A stretch of DNA of 10,495 nt from Deltaproteobacteria bacterium (lineage in GTDB: Bacteria; Desulfobacterota; Binatia; DP-6). A model generated the notes under the pieces. The model was not told where the DNA came from, did no database searches, and saw nothing but the letters and a program-made list of their open reading frames with translations. Made by a program: the position numbers and the translations under genes. The stretch covers positions 1 to 10,495 of the forward strand of contig VBLD01000073.1 of NCBI GenBank assembly GCA_005879205.1, read 5' to 3'. Numbering within the stretch: position 1 is the stretch's first letter; every line of letters begins with the position of its first letter. This document shows, in pieces, positions 1 to 6,459 of the stretch.

Positions 1-423
1 TGGATCGCAACGATCGAGCCTCGACGTGATGCGGACGCAGCCCGAGAGTTCCCCTTCGGCGCAGACGCTGCGGGCGATCTCCACGAGAAGCCGCAGGCCC
101 GCCCCCGTGGCGCTCAGACGCTCGTCGATGGGCCTCGAGATCACCGGCGCCATCCGGAAGGCGTACAAACCCTGGCGCGTCTTCCGAAGCGTCGCCTTTT
201 GCACGGCGCCTGTTGACCGTCCGTGGGTGGCGAGGTTGCGGTAGACCCACTCCTCCCGCCCGGTCTTGCGGCGGGACCAGCGGTCGTGCGTGAGCGTCTC
301 GGAGAAGATGGTGTGGGGGATGGGCGTGCCCCCCGTGATCTTGACCGTCACGAAGACGTCATCGCCGGTAGCCGGGTCGAAGCGGCGCGTAGGACCCACG
401 ACCGCAGCGACGTTCCGCAGCAT
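1..423 (-). CDS. Unidentified protein, C-terminus beyond window edge; in frame with the upstream cytochrome gene
   Basis: Open reading frame of 141 codons from ATG at 423-421 to the window edge with no stop, so the C-terminus is missing. Codons are strongly G/C-rich at the third position, as in neighbouring genes, which supports real coding. The predicted product is soluble and looks beta-rich, with patches such as GDDVFVTVKITGG (residues about 20-32), EEWVYRN and QGLYAFRMAPV. I see no signal peptide and do not recognise a family. There is no convincing ribosome binding site before the ATG. It lies in the same frame as the cytochrome gene upstream, and only TAA (432-430) and two Asp codons separate them. 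It may therefore be the C-terminal domain of that protein cut off by a nonsense codon, or a separate translationally coupled gene. Confidence 0.62.
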   Translation of the reverse strand, partial: MLRNVAAVVGPTRRFDPATGDDVFVTVKITGGTPIPHTIFSETLTHDRWSRRKTGREEWVYRNLATHGRSTGAVQKATLRKTRQGLYAFRMAPVISRPIDERLSATGAGLRLLVEIARSVCAEGELSGCVRITSRLDRCDP

Positions 424-429
424 GTCGTC

Positions 430-2076
430 TTAGTCGATGATGATGCTTCGCTCGCCGGCCATTTCCGTTGGCCCGGCAGAGGAGTGGCACTCGTCGGATT
501 CGCAGGTATCGTTGCGCTGGCAGAGGTCGGAGCAGCAACGGCCGCTGCCGTTTGCGGCGCCGTCGTCACAGGTCTCCCCGGGATCGATGATGCCGTCGCC
601 GCATCGCTCGAGCGTGCAATCCGACCGGCAGCCGTCGCCGCTGGCGTCGTTCCCGTCGTCGCACTCCTCGCCATGGTCGACCACGCCGTCGCCGCACCTC
701 GTCAGCGCGCTCAAGAAGGCGGTTATGTCGTCGATCTGGTCCGGCATCATCTGGATTCCACCGAGGAACTGGCCGCCCGGGGAGCTCTGGAACGCCGGGC
801 TGTCGTAGAACGCCACCGCGTCGCGCAGGGTGGGCGCGGAGTTGTCGTGAAAGAACGGACCTGTCCGGGCGATGCCCACGAGGGGCGGCACGTTGAACTC
901 GCGCTGGCCGTTTGCCTCTCGGCCTCCGAGCGGGCCACAGGACGGACATTCGGGAGGCGGCGTCCGGTTGACGGGAGCGTTCACGACACCGGTGTTGAAG
1001 GAGAAGTCCGCGCCGAGAACCTCGTTGTTGTGGCAGAACGAGCACTTCGCGGGTCCGAAGAACAGATCGCGCCCCCGCTTCTCCTGATCGGTCTCGAGGA
1101 ATGCGTCCAGGTCGAAATTGCGATCGGGCGGTGCGAACACGGAGCGCTGGAAGGCCTCGACGGCGTCGATCTCCTCCTGCGTCGGCAGCCGGAAGTCGAT
1201 GCCGGGGACGCGATCGAGCCGCTTCGGGGCGTGCTGCACGATCGCGCCGAGCGCGAACTCCCCCAGGGTCGGGACGTCCCCGCTGAGCCCGTAGGGGGCC
1301 GTGAGTGCCGCGTTCAGGATGTGCGGCGTTCCGCGAAAGACCGGCGGCTGGTCGAAGCCGTCGATGTTCTCCAGGATCAGCGCCCGGGGGCCGTGCATCA
1401 AGGCCGGATTCTCGAGTTCGGCGGGGGCGGGGTCGAACTCGGCGACGAAGAGGGGATCGTGAGCCGGCAGCGTGGCGATGAACGCCGGACTCAGCGTGAA
1501 GTTGTTGGCGGCGGGGTGACACGTCGCGCAGGTCCTGCCGTTGCCGTCGAACGTTTCCTGCGAGAATACTCGCGCGCCCTCGAGCTCCAGGCCGAGGAGG
1601 CGCCGCTCAGCTTGCTTGTCCGTGATGCTCACCAGCCCGCCGATGACGATCTCGTCCGGCGTGCTCGGCATCCTCCGGACCACGACGATCATGTCGAGCT
1701 GGAAGCCGGCGAGCCGCCTGCGATCGACGCGTGTCGTGAGTGCGGCGGTGCCGGGCGCGAGGGCCCCGATGTCGATGATGTCGTCGCCGTCCGGACCCGG
1801 ATCGAGTGCGATCGAGTGACCGGGCCCCGGCGTGTTGTGAACGAGGAGCACTTCGTACGTTGCCCCCGCCGGCAGGGCCGGGAGGCCTTGCACGTCCGTC
1901 ACATTGACCGTGGCATGCGCGACATCGACGACGGCCGTTGCGGACGCTTTCGACTGCACCGTGGACAATGCGGGAAGGGAATGGAGCGCAACCGTCACCT
2001 CCTTCGCCGACGATGTTCCCATGAGCATGCACAGCGCCGCCATGATCGGCCAGTGCAGGTTGCGAGTCTTCTCCAT
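430..2076 (-). CDS. Secreted di-haem cytochrome c peroxidase/MauG-like protein with C-terminal cysteine-rich repeats
   Basis: The 548-residue product starts at 2076, where GAGGAGGTGAC precedes ATG; a longer frame upstream has no comparable site. Residues 1-24 form a signal peptide (hydrophobic core, SSA before Lys25), so it acts outside the cytoplasm. Residues 25-160 are a beta-rich domain I cannot name. Two haem c sites follow, CATCH (183-187) and CSFCH (345-349), with the FRGTP..LN and TAPYGLSG stretches (247-265) and a late RTGPFFHDNSAPTL segment (404-417) typical of the bacterial di-haem peroxidase superfamily. Two DUF4215-like repeats close the protein (461-519). The family uses peroxide or performs long-range oxidation, but the substrate here is unknown and true peroxidase activity is not shown. 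It sits 40 bases after the cysteine-rich protein gene, probably in one operon. The frame remains open beyond its TAA stop. Confidence 0.9.
   Translation of the reverse strand: MEKTRNLHWPIMAALCMLMGTSSAKEVTVALHSLPALSTVQSKASATAVVDVAHATVNVTDVQGLPALPAGATYEVLLVHNTPGPGHSIALDPGPDGDDIIDIGALAPGTAALTTRVDRRRLAGFQLDMIVVVRRMPSTPDEIVIGGLVSITDKQAERRLLGLELEGARVFSQETFDGNGRTCATCHPAANNFTLSPAFIATLPAHDPLFVAEFDPAPAELENPALMHGPRALILENIDGFDQPPVFRGTPHILNAALTAPYGLSGDVPTLGEFALGAIVQHAPKRLDRVPGIDFRLPTQEEIDAVEAFQRSVFAPPDRNFDLDAFLETDQEKRGRDLFFGPAKCSFCHNNEVLGADFSFNTGVVNAPVNRTPPPECPSCGPLGGREANGQREFNVPPLVGIARTGPFFHDNSAPTLRDAVAFYDSPAFQSSPGGQFLGGIQMMPDQIDDITAFLSALTRCGDGVVDHGEECDDGNDASGDGCRSDCTLERCGDGIIDPGETCDDGAANGSGRCCSDLCQRNDTCESDECHSSAGPTEMAGERSIIID
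520..603 (-). repeat. Cysteine-rich DUF4215-like repeat 2 (within cytochrome gene)
   Basis: Codes residues 492-519, beginning CGDGIIDPGETCDDG and ending with CCSDLC, directly after repeat 1. The cysteine pattern matches the first repeat with a diverged second half, as in tandem copies of this repeat. Confidence 0.82.
607..696 (-). repeat. Cysteine-rich DUF4215-like repeat 1 (within cytochrome gene)
   Basis: Codes residues 461-490 of the cytochrome protein, beginning CGDGVVDHGEECDDGN and followed by paired cysteines. This is the Myxococcus cysteine-rich repeat pattern found in secreted or surface proteins. The bases coding the GEECDDG core (653-672) are identical over 20 bases to those in the neighbouring cysteine-rich gene (2814-2833). 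Confidence 0.85.
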
Positions 2077-2116
2077 GTCACCTCCTCGAATGGTCGTGCG
2101 AGAGGCCGGTTGCGGT

Positions 2117-3574
2117 TCAGTCCGACTTCGCGGTGAGCCTCGCGCCTGAGCGCGAAAGGTGAACCTTGCTGTAGCTCGCCTCCCAGCAGGCGTTCCCGTC
2201 GCTTTTGCGCAGTTGAACTCTGAGCGGTGTGCGAACGGGAAACGGCGGCATGCGGAGGCGAGGTCCATTCCCGGCGACAACGATGGTCGACTTGGCGGGA
2301 GCGGCAGCCCCCTTGAGCCGTACGGACAGCAAGCCGTCCGGGGTCAGAGCTTTGTCCGCATAGTGGAAGCCGGCCCGCGTCGCCTTCCAGCAAGGCGCGC
2401 CGGCGCAGATGCCGCCGGCCGGTGCCGTCGCCCCGAGCCGTGCTGCGGGTTGCTCCCCGTTCTCGTAGAGGCAGAGCTGGTAGTCCGTGCTATGGAGCGG
2501 GTCGCCGAAATCCGCCTTCGGCGTCGGAGCGCTCGCCGCCCAGTGCCAGGACAGCCGATCCTTACGGTCCGCCGGAGCATTCGTGAGCATGAGCGACGCG
2601 CCTCCGGGCACCGTGGCCTTGCACCCGCCGGCGGGCCTTGCGACGCAGCCGGCACTCGGGTCGCACGTCAGGCAGCCGCCGCACGGGGCGTGCTCGCAGG
2701 TGCCCGCTCCGTTGCAGCGGTCGATGGTGCAGAGGTCGCCGTCCTCGGTACACGGTGTTCCGCTCGGCTCGAACCGGCAGGACGCCGAGCAGCAGTCGCC
2801 ACTCACTGTGTTGCCGTCGTCGCACTCCTCGCCGGCGTCGATCACGCCGTTGCCGCAGGAGGGACCGCCGCAGTCGCCGGCCATCGCTCCGCCTGGGAGA
2901 CCACCGAGGTCGGGACACGGCGGCGCGGACGGCTCGACGTGGCACGCGCCGTCACGCACGACGACGAGCCCCGCCATACCCTGGTCGTTTCTCGGGGCGG
3001 GCGCCGCGAGGCGGAAGTCGGAGTTGAACTGGTTCTGGTCGCCGAGTCCTGGATCCTCGAAGCGCTGGAAACGCTGGAGACTCGTGGCGCCGCCGAGGGG
3101 CAAACCGGGCGCGGGGCTCCCTGCGCCCTCGGTGTTCCCGCGGAAGTCGCCGTACGAGAGGCAGATATCGATCGGGAAGCAGTGGGTCCCCCGGAAGCAG
3201 ACCTTCCCACCTGGCGCGCCGATCGCGGGCGGGATGATGAAATCCGGTCGCGGGGCGCCCGGCAGGTCGGCGAACGCCTGCGTGGCGATCAGCGCCGAGT
3301 TCCCTTCCGAGAGACGATCGTCGGGAACGTCATGCGGGAACGGGAACACGGCCGTCTGCATCCCGTTCCCGTCGAAGAATGCCAGCTCGGCACAGTCGCC
3401 CCAGCGGTTCTGGCCGCGCGGGAACAGAAGCTCCACGAACTGGATGCGCTGGTCGTGGCCGCAGCCCGCCATGACCTCGTCGAGCTGCACCTCGTGATTC
3501 GTCGCTCCCGAGCGTCGCGAGCCGCCGAGGACGGCCAGGACGATGGCCGCGAGTGCGAGCGGGCGCTTCCTCAT
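2117..3574 (-). CDS. Secreted cysteine-rich protein with one DUF4215-like repeat
   Basis: The 485-residue product starts at 3574, where ATG overlaps the TGA of the preceding small gene (ATGA). There is no Shine-Dalgarno sequence, so translation probably depends on coupling. Residues 1-24 look like a Sec signal peptide (MRKR then LALAAIVLAVLGG). Residues 27-210 include LDEVM...QRIQFVELLFP and CAELAFFDGNG, reminiscent of lamin-tail-like extracellular domains; this is a weak resemblance. A DUF4215-like repeat lies at 240-266 and a further cysteine-rich stretch at 275-318. Residues 325-475 hold a segment running from DRLSWHW through FGDP, YQLCLYENG, GFHYADK and LSVRLKGA to CWEASYS. I believe this is a recurrent C-terminal domain of secreted proteins in Binatia-like genomes, from memory only. 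No catalytic motif is visible; a surface or structural role is an inference. Confidence 0.78.
   Translation of the reverse strand: MRKRPLALAAIVLAVLGGSRRSGATNHEVQLDEVMAGCGHDQRIQFVELLFPRGQNRWGDCAELAFFDGNGMQTAVFPFPHDVPDDRLSEGNSALIATQAFADLPGAPRPDFIIPPAIGAPGGKVCFRGTHCFPIDICLSYGDFRGNTEGAGSPAPGLPLGGATSLQRFQRFEDPGLGDQNQFNSDFRLAAPAPRNDQGMAGLVVVRDGACHVEPSAPPCPDLGGLPGGAMAGDCGGPSCGNGVIDAGEECDDGNTVSGDCCSASCRFEPSGTPCTEDGDLCTIDRCNGAGTCEHAPCGGCLTCDPSAGCVARPAGGCKATVPGGASLMLTNAPADRKDRLSWHWAASAPTPKADFGDPLHSTDYQLCLYENGEQPAARLGATAPAGGICAGAPCWKATRAGFHYADKALTPDGLLSVRLKGAAAPAKSTIVVAGNGPRLRMPPFPVRTPLRVQLRKSDGNACWEASYSKVHLSRSGARLTAKSD
2777..2857 (-). repeat. Cysteine-rich DUF4215-like repeat (within cysteine-rich protein gene)
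   Basis: Codes residues 240-266, starting CGNGVIDAGEECDDGN and followed by CCSASC. It is the same repeat family as the two copies in the cytochrome gene and links these two neighbouring secreted proteins. Confidence 0.85.
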
Positions 3575-4059
3575 CGTCGGGATGCAGACGGCCGAGCTCG
3601 GCGCCGTTTGCGGAACGGGGCAGGCGAGGCGAGCCCGAGCGTTTCCCGTCGCCAACGCTCCACCCGCGAGCGGACGCACGAAGGGTCGAGGTGCAGCGCA
3701 CTGCAGACGTTCACGAAGGAAAAGGGCCAGTCGAGGTCGTCTGCCGCGATCCATGCGTCCACCTCGGCGATGAGCTTGCGCGCCCGCGGATCGGAATCGC
3801 CGTGCCGGGCGAGGGTCAGCAACGCGTCGTCCAGCACCGCGGCCATCAAGCGCTGTTCCGGAGCGAGGGAGGCACTGGCCGGGAGCGGGCATCGGAGCGG
3901 GACTGGAGAACGCTTGCGGTTCTCGTCAGTGCGAACGGGGCGGGAGACGGCGATCTGCGAGAAGGGAAAGAGACGCCGCCCGAGGGCACGCTCGAATCCC
4001 CAGAGGAAGCGGCGTCGCCGGATCGGCTTCGGCGACGCGAGGGATGCAAAATTCATCAT
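3571..4059 (-). CDS. WPFSF-motif small protein A (unknown function)
   Basis: The 162-residue product has two adjacent start codons (4059 and 4056) preceded by AGGGG at suitable spacing. The N-terminal 65 residues are basic and variable. The conserved part (67-138) begins PEQRLMAAVLDDAL, continues with an acidic-aromatic helix (EVDAWIAADD, 99-108), and ends WPFSFVNVCSALHLDPSCVR (111-130), which resembles a helix-turn-helix core. The tail (149-162) is very arginine-rich, which would suit nucleic-acid binding. No signal peptide or membrane segment is convincing. A paralogue lies at 5547-6173; roughly half of the conserved residues match by eye. It follows PadR-A by 76 bases and overlaps the next gene by ATGA. 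I have seen similar short proteins in Binatia-like genomes but know no function; DNA binding is an inference. Confidence 0.75.
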   Translation of the reverse strand: MMNFASLASPKPIRRRRFLWGFERALGRRLFPFSQIAVSRPVRTDENRKRSPVPLRCPLPASASLAPEQRLMAAVLDDALLTLARHGDSDPRARKLIAEVDAWIAADDLDWPFSFVNVCSALHLDPSCVRSRVERWRRETLGLASPAPFRKRRRARPSASRR

Positions 4060-4135
4060 GTGTCCCCTGACGTCGAGGAAGGGGTCATTGTGTCGTGGCG
4101 ATCGCGCCGGCGCGCCGGGCGCACGCGGGTCGAGG

Positions 4136-4810
4136 TCAGGTGCCAGATCGCCGCCGGGCCGCCGCGGCTGCAGATGGACGCCCGTTGGCGCTTCGGCGCG
4201 TCCAGCGCTCGTAGGACTGGCGGAACTCGTCGATGAACTCGACGTCGGCGACGGCGTGCTTCAGCCGCCGCCTCAGCAACAATGGCAGTGGGTCGAATGC
4301 GGAAGGCGAGCTCGGCGTGCGGGTGTCCAGTGCCCGGACGAGCGCCTCCTCGATGCCGGCGCCGCGGCTGGAGATTTCGCCCCGCCAGCGATCGAGCGTC
4401 GCGGACACGACAGCGGGTTCGGCAGCTGCCAGCAAGAGCGCGCGAGCGCAAAGATCATCCTCTCGACGGGTGTCCGACGCCGCGGATTCGCGCAGCCAGC
4501 CGTCGAAGCACTCGGCGCCGGCGCTCGTGATCCGGTACGGCGTCCGGCGACCGTCGGCACCAGGAGCATTGGCAGCGGTCGTGACGAGGCCCTCGGCGGC
4601 GAGCCGCTGCAGCTTGCTGTAGAAGCGGCCGCTACCGATCGGCGTGGCCGATCGTTGCTGATACTCCTTCATGAGAGCGTACCCGTGGCGAGCAGCGCCG
4701 TTACGGAGCAAGCCGAGAACGAGGTAACGGTACAAGCCGCCCCCCCGCAGTTGCGGCCCACCCGGCGCGGGATACGGTCGGCGCTCGACGATCGTCCTGG
4801 GGTTTGTCAT
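4136..4810 (-). CDS. PadR family transcriptional regulator A
   Basis: The 224-residue product starts at 4810 with GAGGAGGAG directly upstream. After a proline/arginine-rich extension of about 26 residues comes the PadR winged helix: YRYLVLGLLRNG (27-38), RHGYALMKEY (41-50), FYSKLQRLAAEGLV (63-76) and the wing RRTPYRIT (88-95). The C-terminal half (115-205) is the helical dimerisation region, ending LLLRRRLKHAVADVEFIDEF (177-196), a pattern shared with PadR-B. PadR proteins are usually ligand-responsive repressors of nearby transport or stress genes. This one sits 49 bases after the NusG-like gene and before the WPFSF-A, cysteine-rich and cytochrome genes, so it may control its own operon. The N-terminal extension is unusual for the family. 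About 48 of 80 N-terminal domain residues match PadR-B by hand count. Confidence 0.93.
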   Translation of the reverse strand: MTNPRTIVERRPYPAPGGPQLRGGGLYRYLVLGLLRNGAARHGYALMKEYQQRSATPIGSGRFYSKLQRLAAEGLVTTAANAPGADGRRTPYRITSAGAECFDGWLRESAASDTRREDDLCARALLLAAAEPAVVSATLDRWRGEISSRGAGIEEALVRALDTRTPSSPSAFDPLPLLLRRRLKHAVADVEFIDEFRQSYERWTRRSANGRPSAAAAARRRSGT

Positions 4811-4859
4811 CTCTCCTCCTCAAACGTGGTCGTCCGACACGCGGTAGGAAGAGCGGGGG

Positions 4860-5396
4860 TCACGACGCCCTCTTCACCCAACGCTCGGGTAGTTCGACTG
4901 GCGTCTCGCGCTGAAGGAGATTCAAGAGCACCACGACACGCTCGCGGGCCGGAAGACGACGTTGCACGACCGCGGCAAACCCCGTGAGTGGCCCGTGGAG
5001 GACGCGAACACTCATCCTCGCTTCAGTCTCTTCGGCGCAGCGGATGAAGCCGTCTGCACCCTCGCGTGCGCGCAAAAACTCGACGTAGCGCTCGTCGAGA
5101 GGCGGAGGATATTCACCGAAGACCACGAATGCCTTCACGCCCTGTGTCCAGCTGACGCGATAATAGTCGCGGGGGAGCGTGCCCTTCACCAGCAGATAGC
5201 CCGGGAACAAAGGTTGAATCAGCCGGCCGCCCGCCGGGCGTGGCCACTCGACCGTGAGCGGCAGGTAGCTTTCGATCCCGCGCTCGGCAAGCCGTGCCCG
5301 CGCGATTTGCTCGGAGTGCCGTTTGGTAGCAACGACATACCAGGCAGGACCGTCCGTGATCGGTGACTTTGCTTCCCGCTGAGTGTCTTCGTGCAT
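4860..5396 (-). CDS. NusG/RfaH-like transcription elongation factor
   Basis: The 178-residue product carries a NusG N-terminal (NGN) domain: AWYVVATKRHSEQIARARL (18-36), IESYLPL (41-47), LFPGYLLVKG (63-72) and the VSWTQGVKAFVVFG segment (81-94). A KOW-type C-terminal domain follows (about 128-170, with GPLTGFAAVV and a final VELPERWVKRA). NusG proteins bind RNA polymerase beta' and affect pausing or termination. The isolated position, away from secE and ribosomal protein genes, argues for a specialised paralogue of the RfaH/LoaP/UpxY type rather than housekeeping NusG. Such paralogues often act on long surface-polysaccharide or secretion operons, usually their own. The site upstream is GGGCGGAGCC, with GGAG rather close to the ATG. 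It appears to be the first gene of a minus-strand unit of five or six genes. Which target sequence it recognises cannot be seen. Confidence 0.88.
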   Translation of the reverse strand: MHEDTQREAKSPITDGPAWYVVATKRHSEQIARARLAERGIESYLPLTVEWPRPAGGRLIQPLFPGYLLVKGTLPRDYYRVSWTQGVKAFVVFGEYPPPLDERYVEFLRAREGADGFIRCAEETEARMSVRVLHGPLTGFAAVVQRRLPARERVVVLLNLLQRETPVELPERWVKRAS

Positions 5397-5414
5397 GGCT
5401 CCGCCCGAAAGGGG

Positions 5415-5444
5415 ATTACACTTGTTGAGGCAACAGAGGGTCGA
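5415..5444 (-). promoter_or_regulatory. Candidate sigma-70-type promoter for the NusG-headed operon
   Basis: On the minus strand, TCGACC (5444-5439) and TGTAAT (5420-5415) are separated by 18 bases, matching 4 of 6 and 5 of 6 of the E. coli consensus. TGTAAT stands out in such GC-rich DNA. Transcription would begin about 12 bases before the ATG, giving a short leader. The consensus for this phylum is not known to me. Confidence 0.3.
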
Positions 5445-5458
5445 CTGTCGTCTTCGAG

Positions 5459-5496
5459 CGGGATCGCCATGTGGTCGAAAGGCGCTAGCGATCCCG
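5459..5496. repeat. Inverted repeat, 9-bp arms, 20-base loop
   Basis: The arm cgggatcgc (5459-5467) is the exact reverse complement of gcgatcccg (5488-5496). On the minus strand it lies 50 bases after the WPFSF-B stop and upstream of the candidate NusG promoter. No T-run follows, so it is not a textbook intrinsic terminator. It may be a weak or Rho-assisted terminator, or an operator. Confidence 0.5.
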
Positions 5497-5546
5497 GCGT
5501 AAACGCTATGCGGCGCTGCTCTGTCGTAACATGACGCGAGTACCGT

Positions 5547-6173
5547 TCAGCTGGCCCGTACCGTGGCGACGACGTGTCTCGCCTGATAATCGGTCGCCTG
5601 CGCAAGCGCCGAACGAATGCGCAGAGCGCTCAGGTCGAGCACGTCGCAGATATTGAGGAACGAGAAGGGCCATTTGGAGTCGTCCATGGCAAGCCAAGCC
5701 CGTACCTCGCCGACGGTGCCCCGATCGCTGCGAGTCCTTGAGTTTGAATACGACAAGAGTATCGCGAGGGCGTCTTCGAGGACGGCGAGCATCAGCCGCC
5801 GCTCGGGCACCGCGCCGGCTCCGTTCCCGGGGGCAGCGACCCGTGCTCGTCTGATGATGCCTTGCGCCGTCACATCGGGGCTATTCGGTCCGTCCACCGT
5901 CTCTCGGGCGAGAGTGTTCGGAGCAAACGACAGCCGGAAGGCAGGCCGGGTGCTGACGCGTGGGGCGTGTCGATCAACGCCGAATTTCGCCGCAGCCGTG
6001 GTGCCGTGCTCGCAAAAGGCGACGTGGGGATTTTCAAAGGCGCCGAACCGAAACGGCGTTGAGAGAGTTGGCAGTGGTCGCATCACTCTCGATCGAAGCC
6101 GTTCGAAGATCCCGAGCGCGCCCGCTTCACGTCCACAGTTCCCAACTTCTCCTGTCTCCATCGACGACGTCAT
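5547..6173 (-). CDS. WPFSF-motif small protein B (unknown function)
   Basis: The 208-residue product starts at 6173, preceded by GGAGGT with seven bases to ATG; the frame extends further upstream without such a site. Residues 1-120 are variable, with no recognised domain and no resemblance to the N-terminus of protein A. Residues 123-190 match protein A: PERRLMLAVLEDAL (123-136), EVRAWLAMDD (156-165) and WPFSFLNICDVLDL (168-181), again like a helix-turn-helix core. Unlike A, it lacks the arginine-rich tail. It is transcribed divergently from PadR-B, whereas A is downstream of PadR-A, so association with PadR is kept in two different arrangements. Function is unknown; a DNA-binding or regulatory partner role is an inference. 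Confidence 0.75.
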   Translation of the reverse strand: MTSSMETGEVGNCGREAGALGIFERLRSRVMRPLPTLSTPFRFGAFENPHVAFCEHGTTAAAKFGVDRHAPRVSTRPAFRLSFAPNTLARETVDGPNSPDVTAQGIIRRARVAAPGNGAGAVPERRLMLAVLEDALAILLSYSNSRTRSDRGTVGEVRAWLAMDDSKWPFSFLNICDVLDLSALRIRSALAQATDYQARHVVATVRAS

Positions 6174-6217
6174 GCGTGCCACCTCCCCTCCTGCTTGGCT
6201 CTCGATCGCACGCGCAC

Positions 6218-6247
6218 CGAATACGTCGGTAGCTGCTGAACCGTCAA
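6218..6247 (-). promoter_or_regulatory. Candidate promoter for WPFSF-B
   Basis: On the minus strand, TTGACG (6247-6242) is followed after 18 bases by TATTCG (6223-6218). The -35-like box matches 5 of 6 of the E. coli consensus; the -10-like box is weak. The predicted start lies about 37 bases before the chosen ATG. The box and spacing equal those of the opposite-facing candidate for PadR-B. Confidence 0.3.
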
Positions 6248-6272
6248 TGGCGGGAGATTCTCTACGCATCGT

Positions 6273-6291
6273 CTCGCTACATTGCAGCGAG
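6273..6291. promoter_or_regulatory. Palindrome, possible operator between divergent genes
   Basis: ctcgct (6273-6278) and agcgag (6286-6291) are exact reverse complements around a 7-base centre. It lies between the two candidate divergent promoters, a suitable place for a PadR or WPFSF operator. Short palindromes arise by chance, so the assignment is weak. Confidence 0.25.
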
Positions 6292-6429
6292 CGTCTCCGA
6301 TCCAATCTGGCGGGGGCGGCCGACACACGTGCTTGGGCGAAGGAATCAACCCAGGGGACGAAGACGAAAGGGCTCCGGGACGCTCCGATCGGTATCGATG
6401 CGGTGCAGCCATGTCTGAGGAGGTGCGGC

Positions 6430-6459
6430 TTGACGGGATAGAACCGTTGTTGGTATGCG
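6430..6459 (+). promoter_or_regulatory. Candidate promoter for the PadR-B/ABC exporter operon
   Basis: TTGACG (6430-6435), 18 bases, then TATGCG (6454-6459) with an upstream TG forming an extended -10-like element. Transcription would start near 6466, just ahead of ATG 6483. This supports that start over ATG 6411, which would lie upstream of the promoter. Confidence 0.3.

Larger units (their letters stand above)
5397..5546. other. Intergenic region before the NusG-like gene
   Basis: A 150-base gap between the stop of WPFSF-B and the start of the NusG-like gene, both minus strand. It holds a candidate promoter and a 9-bp inverted repeat, listed separately. I see no open frame in it that resembles a gene. 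The gap is the longest on the minus strand, which fits a new transcription unit starting here. Confidence 0.6.

Noticed and set aside
26..244. Small plus-strand open frame at the left edge
   Set aside because: The minus strand here has an uninterrupted frame with strong coding bias and a plausible beta-rich product, so the plus frame is likely its shadow.
223..2136. Plus-strand open frame of 637 codons
   Set aside because: It is antisense to the cytochrome gene, which has haem motifs, a signal peptide and a strong ribosome binding site. The plus-strand product shows no family features.
2077..2280. Longer N-terminus for the cytochrome protein
   Set aside because: The extension overlaps the end of the cysteine-rich gene and would bury the clear signal peptide that follows GAGGAGGTGAC and ATG at 2076.
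653..2833. Identical 20-base DNA repeat at 653-672 and 2814-2833
   Set aside because: Both copies code the conserved GEECDDG core of DUF4215-like repeats, so this is protein repeat conservation and not a mobile or recombination element.
2159..4987. Plus-strand open frame of 942 codons
   Set aside because: It lies antisense to the cysteine-rich, WPFSF-A and PadR-A genes and reaches into the NusG-like gene. The translation is Arg/Ala/Gly-rich with no recognisable domain; such shadows are expected in high-GC coding DNA.
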